DNA of 64,000 nt, taken from CAWCGU01 sp963838095. Its GTDB lineage: Bacteria; Actinomycetota; Thermoleophilia; Solirubrobacterales; 70-9. The notes below the pieces were generated by a model that was given only the letters and a program-made list of their open reading frames with translations, did no database searches and was not told where the DNA came from. The DNA is taken from positions 496,001-560,000 of the forward strand of contig CAWIPO010000006.1 in the NCBI GenBank assembly GCA_963838095.1, in the 5' to 3' direction. The translations under genes and the position numbers were made by a program. Below, in pieces: positions 63,291-64,000 of the stretch (position 1 is the first letter of the stretch; every line of letters begins with the position of its first letter).

Positions 63291-64000
63291 TTCTCCAGCA
63301 GCGCCACGCACTCGATGTGCGGCGTGTGGGGGAACATGTCGATCGGCTTCACTCGCTTCAGCGTATATCCGGCCTCCGCGAGCTGTGCCGCGTTCGGCGC
63401 CAGTGTGGTCGGGTTGCAGGAGACGTACACGATCCGCGGCGCCTCGCATTCGATCACCCGCCTGACGATCTTCTGCGAGAGGCCGGCCCGCGGCGGGTCG
63501 ACGACCACGACGTCGGGCTTTCCCGCCTCCTCCAGAAGCGGACGCAGCCCCAGGCGCGCGTCGGCGCTGCGGAAGCTGGCGTTGGTGATCGCGTTGCGGC
63601 GGGCGTTCTCCTCGGCGTCGGCCACGGCGGCTTCGACGGTCTCGATGCCCCACACCTCGCCGGCGTGGCGGGCGAGCGTGAGAGCGATCGTTCCGATCCC
63701 GCAGTAGAGATCGAAGACGCGCTCGTCGCCGGACAGCCCCGCGTAGCCGGTGGCGACCGAGTAGAGGCGTTCCGCCATCTCCGTGTTGGTCTGGAAGAAG
63801 GCGTCGTGGGAGATCCTCAGCCGGAGCCCGCCGATCTCCTCTTCGAGGAACTCCGAGCCGAGGGCGCCGGTCGGCCCCGTGGTGCCGCTGCCGGGCCCTT
63901 CGATAGCCGTGTGGAGGTCGACCGGGGGGCGGGGGAGCTCGGCGACGGAGGTGACCAGGCGGGTCTGAAGCTGCCCCGTTCGCCGGCCCTCGCGGACGAC
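63287..64000 (-). CDS. 23S rRNA uracil-5-methyltransferase (RumA/RlmD family), 5' end outside window
   Basis: Class I SAM methyltransferase of the TrmA/RumA family. Visible: IGGLRLRISHDAFFQTNTEMAERL (family entrance), VFDLYCGIGTIALTLARHAGEV (SAM motif), PDVVVVDPPRAGLSQKIVRR, and catalytic Cys in RIVYVSCNPTTLAPN. The frame is open to the window edge, so the N-terminal TRAM and Fe-S part is missing. It overlaps the luciferase-like gene start by 4 bases. RlmCD or TrmA-type specificity cannot be told. Confidence 0.85.
   Translation of the reverse strand, partial: VVREGRRTGQLQTRLVTSVAELPRPPVDLHTAIEGPGSGTTGPTGALGSEFLEEEIGGLRLRISHDAFFQTNTEMAERLYSVATGYAGLSGDERVFDLYCGIGTIALTLARHAGEVWGIETVEAAVADAEENARRNAITNASFRSADARLGLRPLLEEAGKPDVVVVDPPRAGLSQKIVRRVIECEAPRIVYVSCNPTTLAPNAAQLAEAGYTLKRVKPIDMFPHTPHIECVALLEK

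Overview
The window is high-GC, gene-dense bacterial DNA with many 4-nt start/stop overlaps and frequent GTG starts. The set of genes (a dnaK-grpE-dnaJ-hspR-clpB heat-shock block, myo-inositol-1-phosphate synthase beside a CDP-alcohol transferase, a luciferase-like flavin/F420 enzyme, secreted proteins with AxLxD-type stalk repeats) points to a deep-branching actinobacterium, most likely Thermoleophilia (Solirubrobacterales-like). This placement is inference from content, not from a marker-gene search.

Layout. 0-5 kb: end of an aldo/keto reductase, then a leftward pdhA-pdhB-pdhC operon (pyruvate dehydrogenase E1 alpha, E1 beta, E2) with a divergent secreted cupredoxin; the E3 gene (lpdA) lies apart at 9.3-10.7 kb. 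5-9.3 kb: DsbA-like protein, a stalk-repeat exported protein and a divergent subtilase with RTX-like C-terminus. 10.7-14.3 kb: leftward thiE and a rightward TPP-riboswitch-thiO-thiS-thiG operon. 14.3-19.7 kb: small membrane and secreted proteins, an enoyl-CoA hydratase and a tRNA-Lys. 19.7-41.9 kb: nearly all purine biosynthesis genes on the minus strand (purD, purE, purB, purC, purS, purQ, purL, purF, purN, purH). Embedded inside this purine block, overlapping its genes by 4 nt, is a run of six sulfotransferases and two glycosyltransferases; a third glycosyltransferase and a GT-C-like membrane protein follow at 43-46 kb. 46-52.8 kb: heat-shock operon. 52.9-56.3 kb: hydrolase-cyclase fusion, cytochrome c, endonuclease III, PfkB sugar kinase. 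56.4-62.5 kb: a rightward inositol-lipid-type group (PAP2 protein, CDP-alcohol phosphotransferase, Ino1, a GHMP-kinase remnant, a glycosyltransferase-PHP fusion), a uracil-DNA-glycosylase-like protein and an SRPBCC protein. 62.5-64 kb: luciferase-like monooxygenase and the end of an rRNA uracil methyltransferase.

The most interesting system is the sulfotransferase/glycosyltransferase array inside the purine operon. Sulfotransferases consume PAPS, an adenine nucleotide, so coupling to purine synthesis is biochemically sensible, and the alternating ST-GT order suggests a cell-surface sulfated glycan. A second notable item is a 35-bp palindromic repeat found twice, once just after tRNA-Lys and once in the 3' end of a glycosyltransferase gene, with its 5-bp core inverted between copies.

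Many conserved genes carry single-base frameshifts, densely at 45.3-52.8 kb and also in the subtilase, lpdA, purH, purF, the GT-PHP gene and the luciferase-like gene. Where checked they usually fall in short homopolymers and can be repaired by one base, so I treat them as consensus errors rather than pseudogenes. No CRISPR array, insertion sequence, prophage or rRNA gene was seen. No gap between genes exceeds 300 bases.
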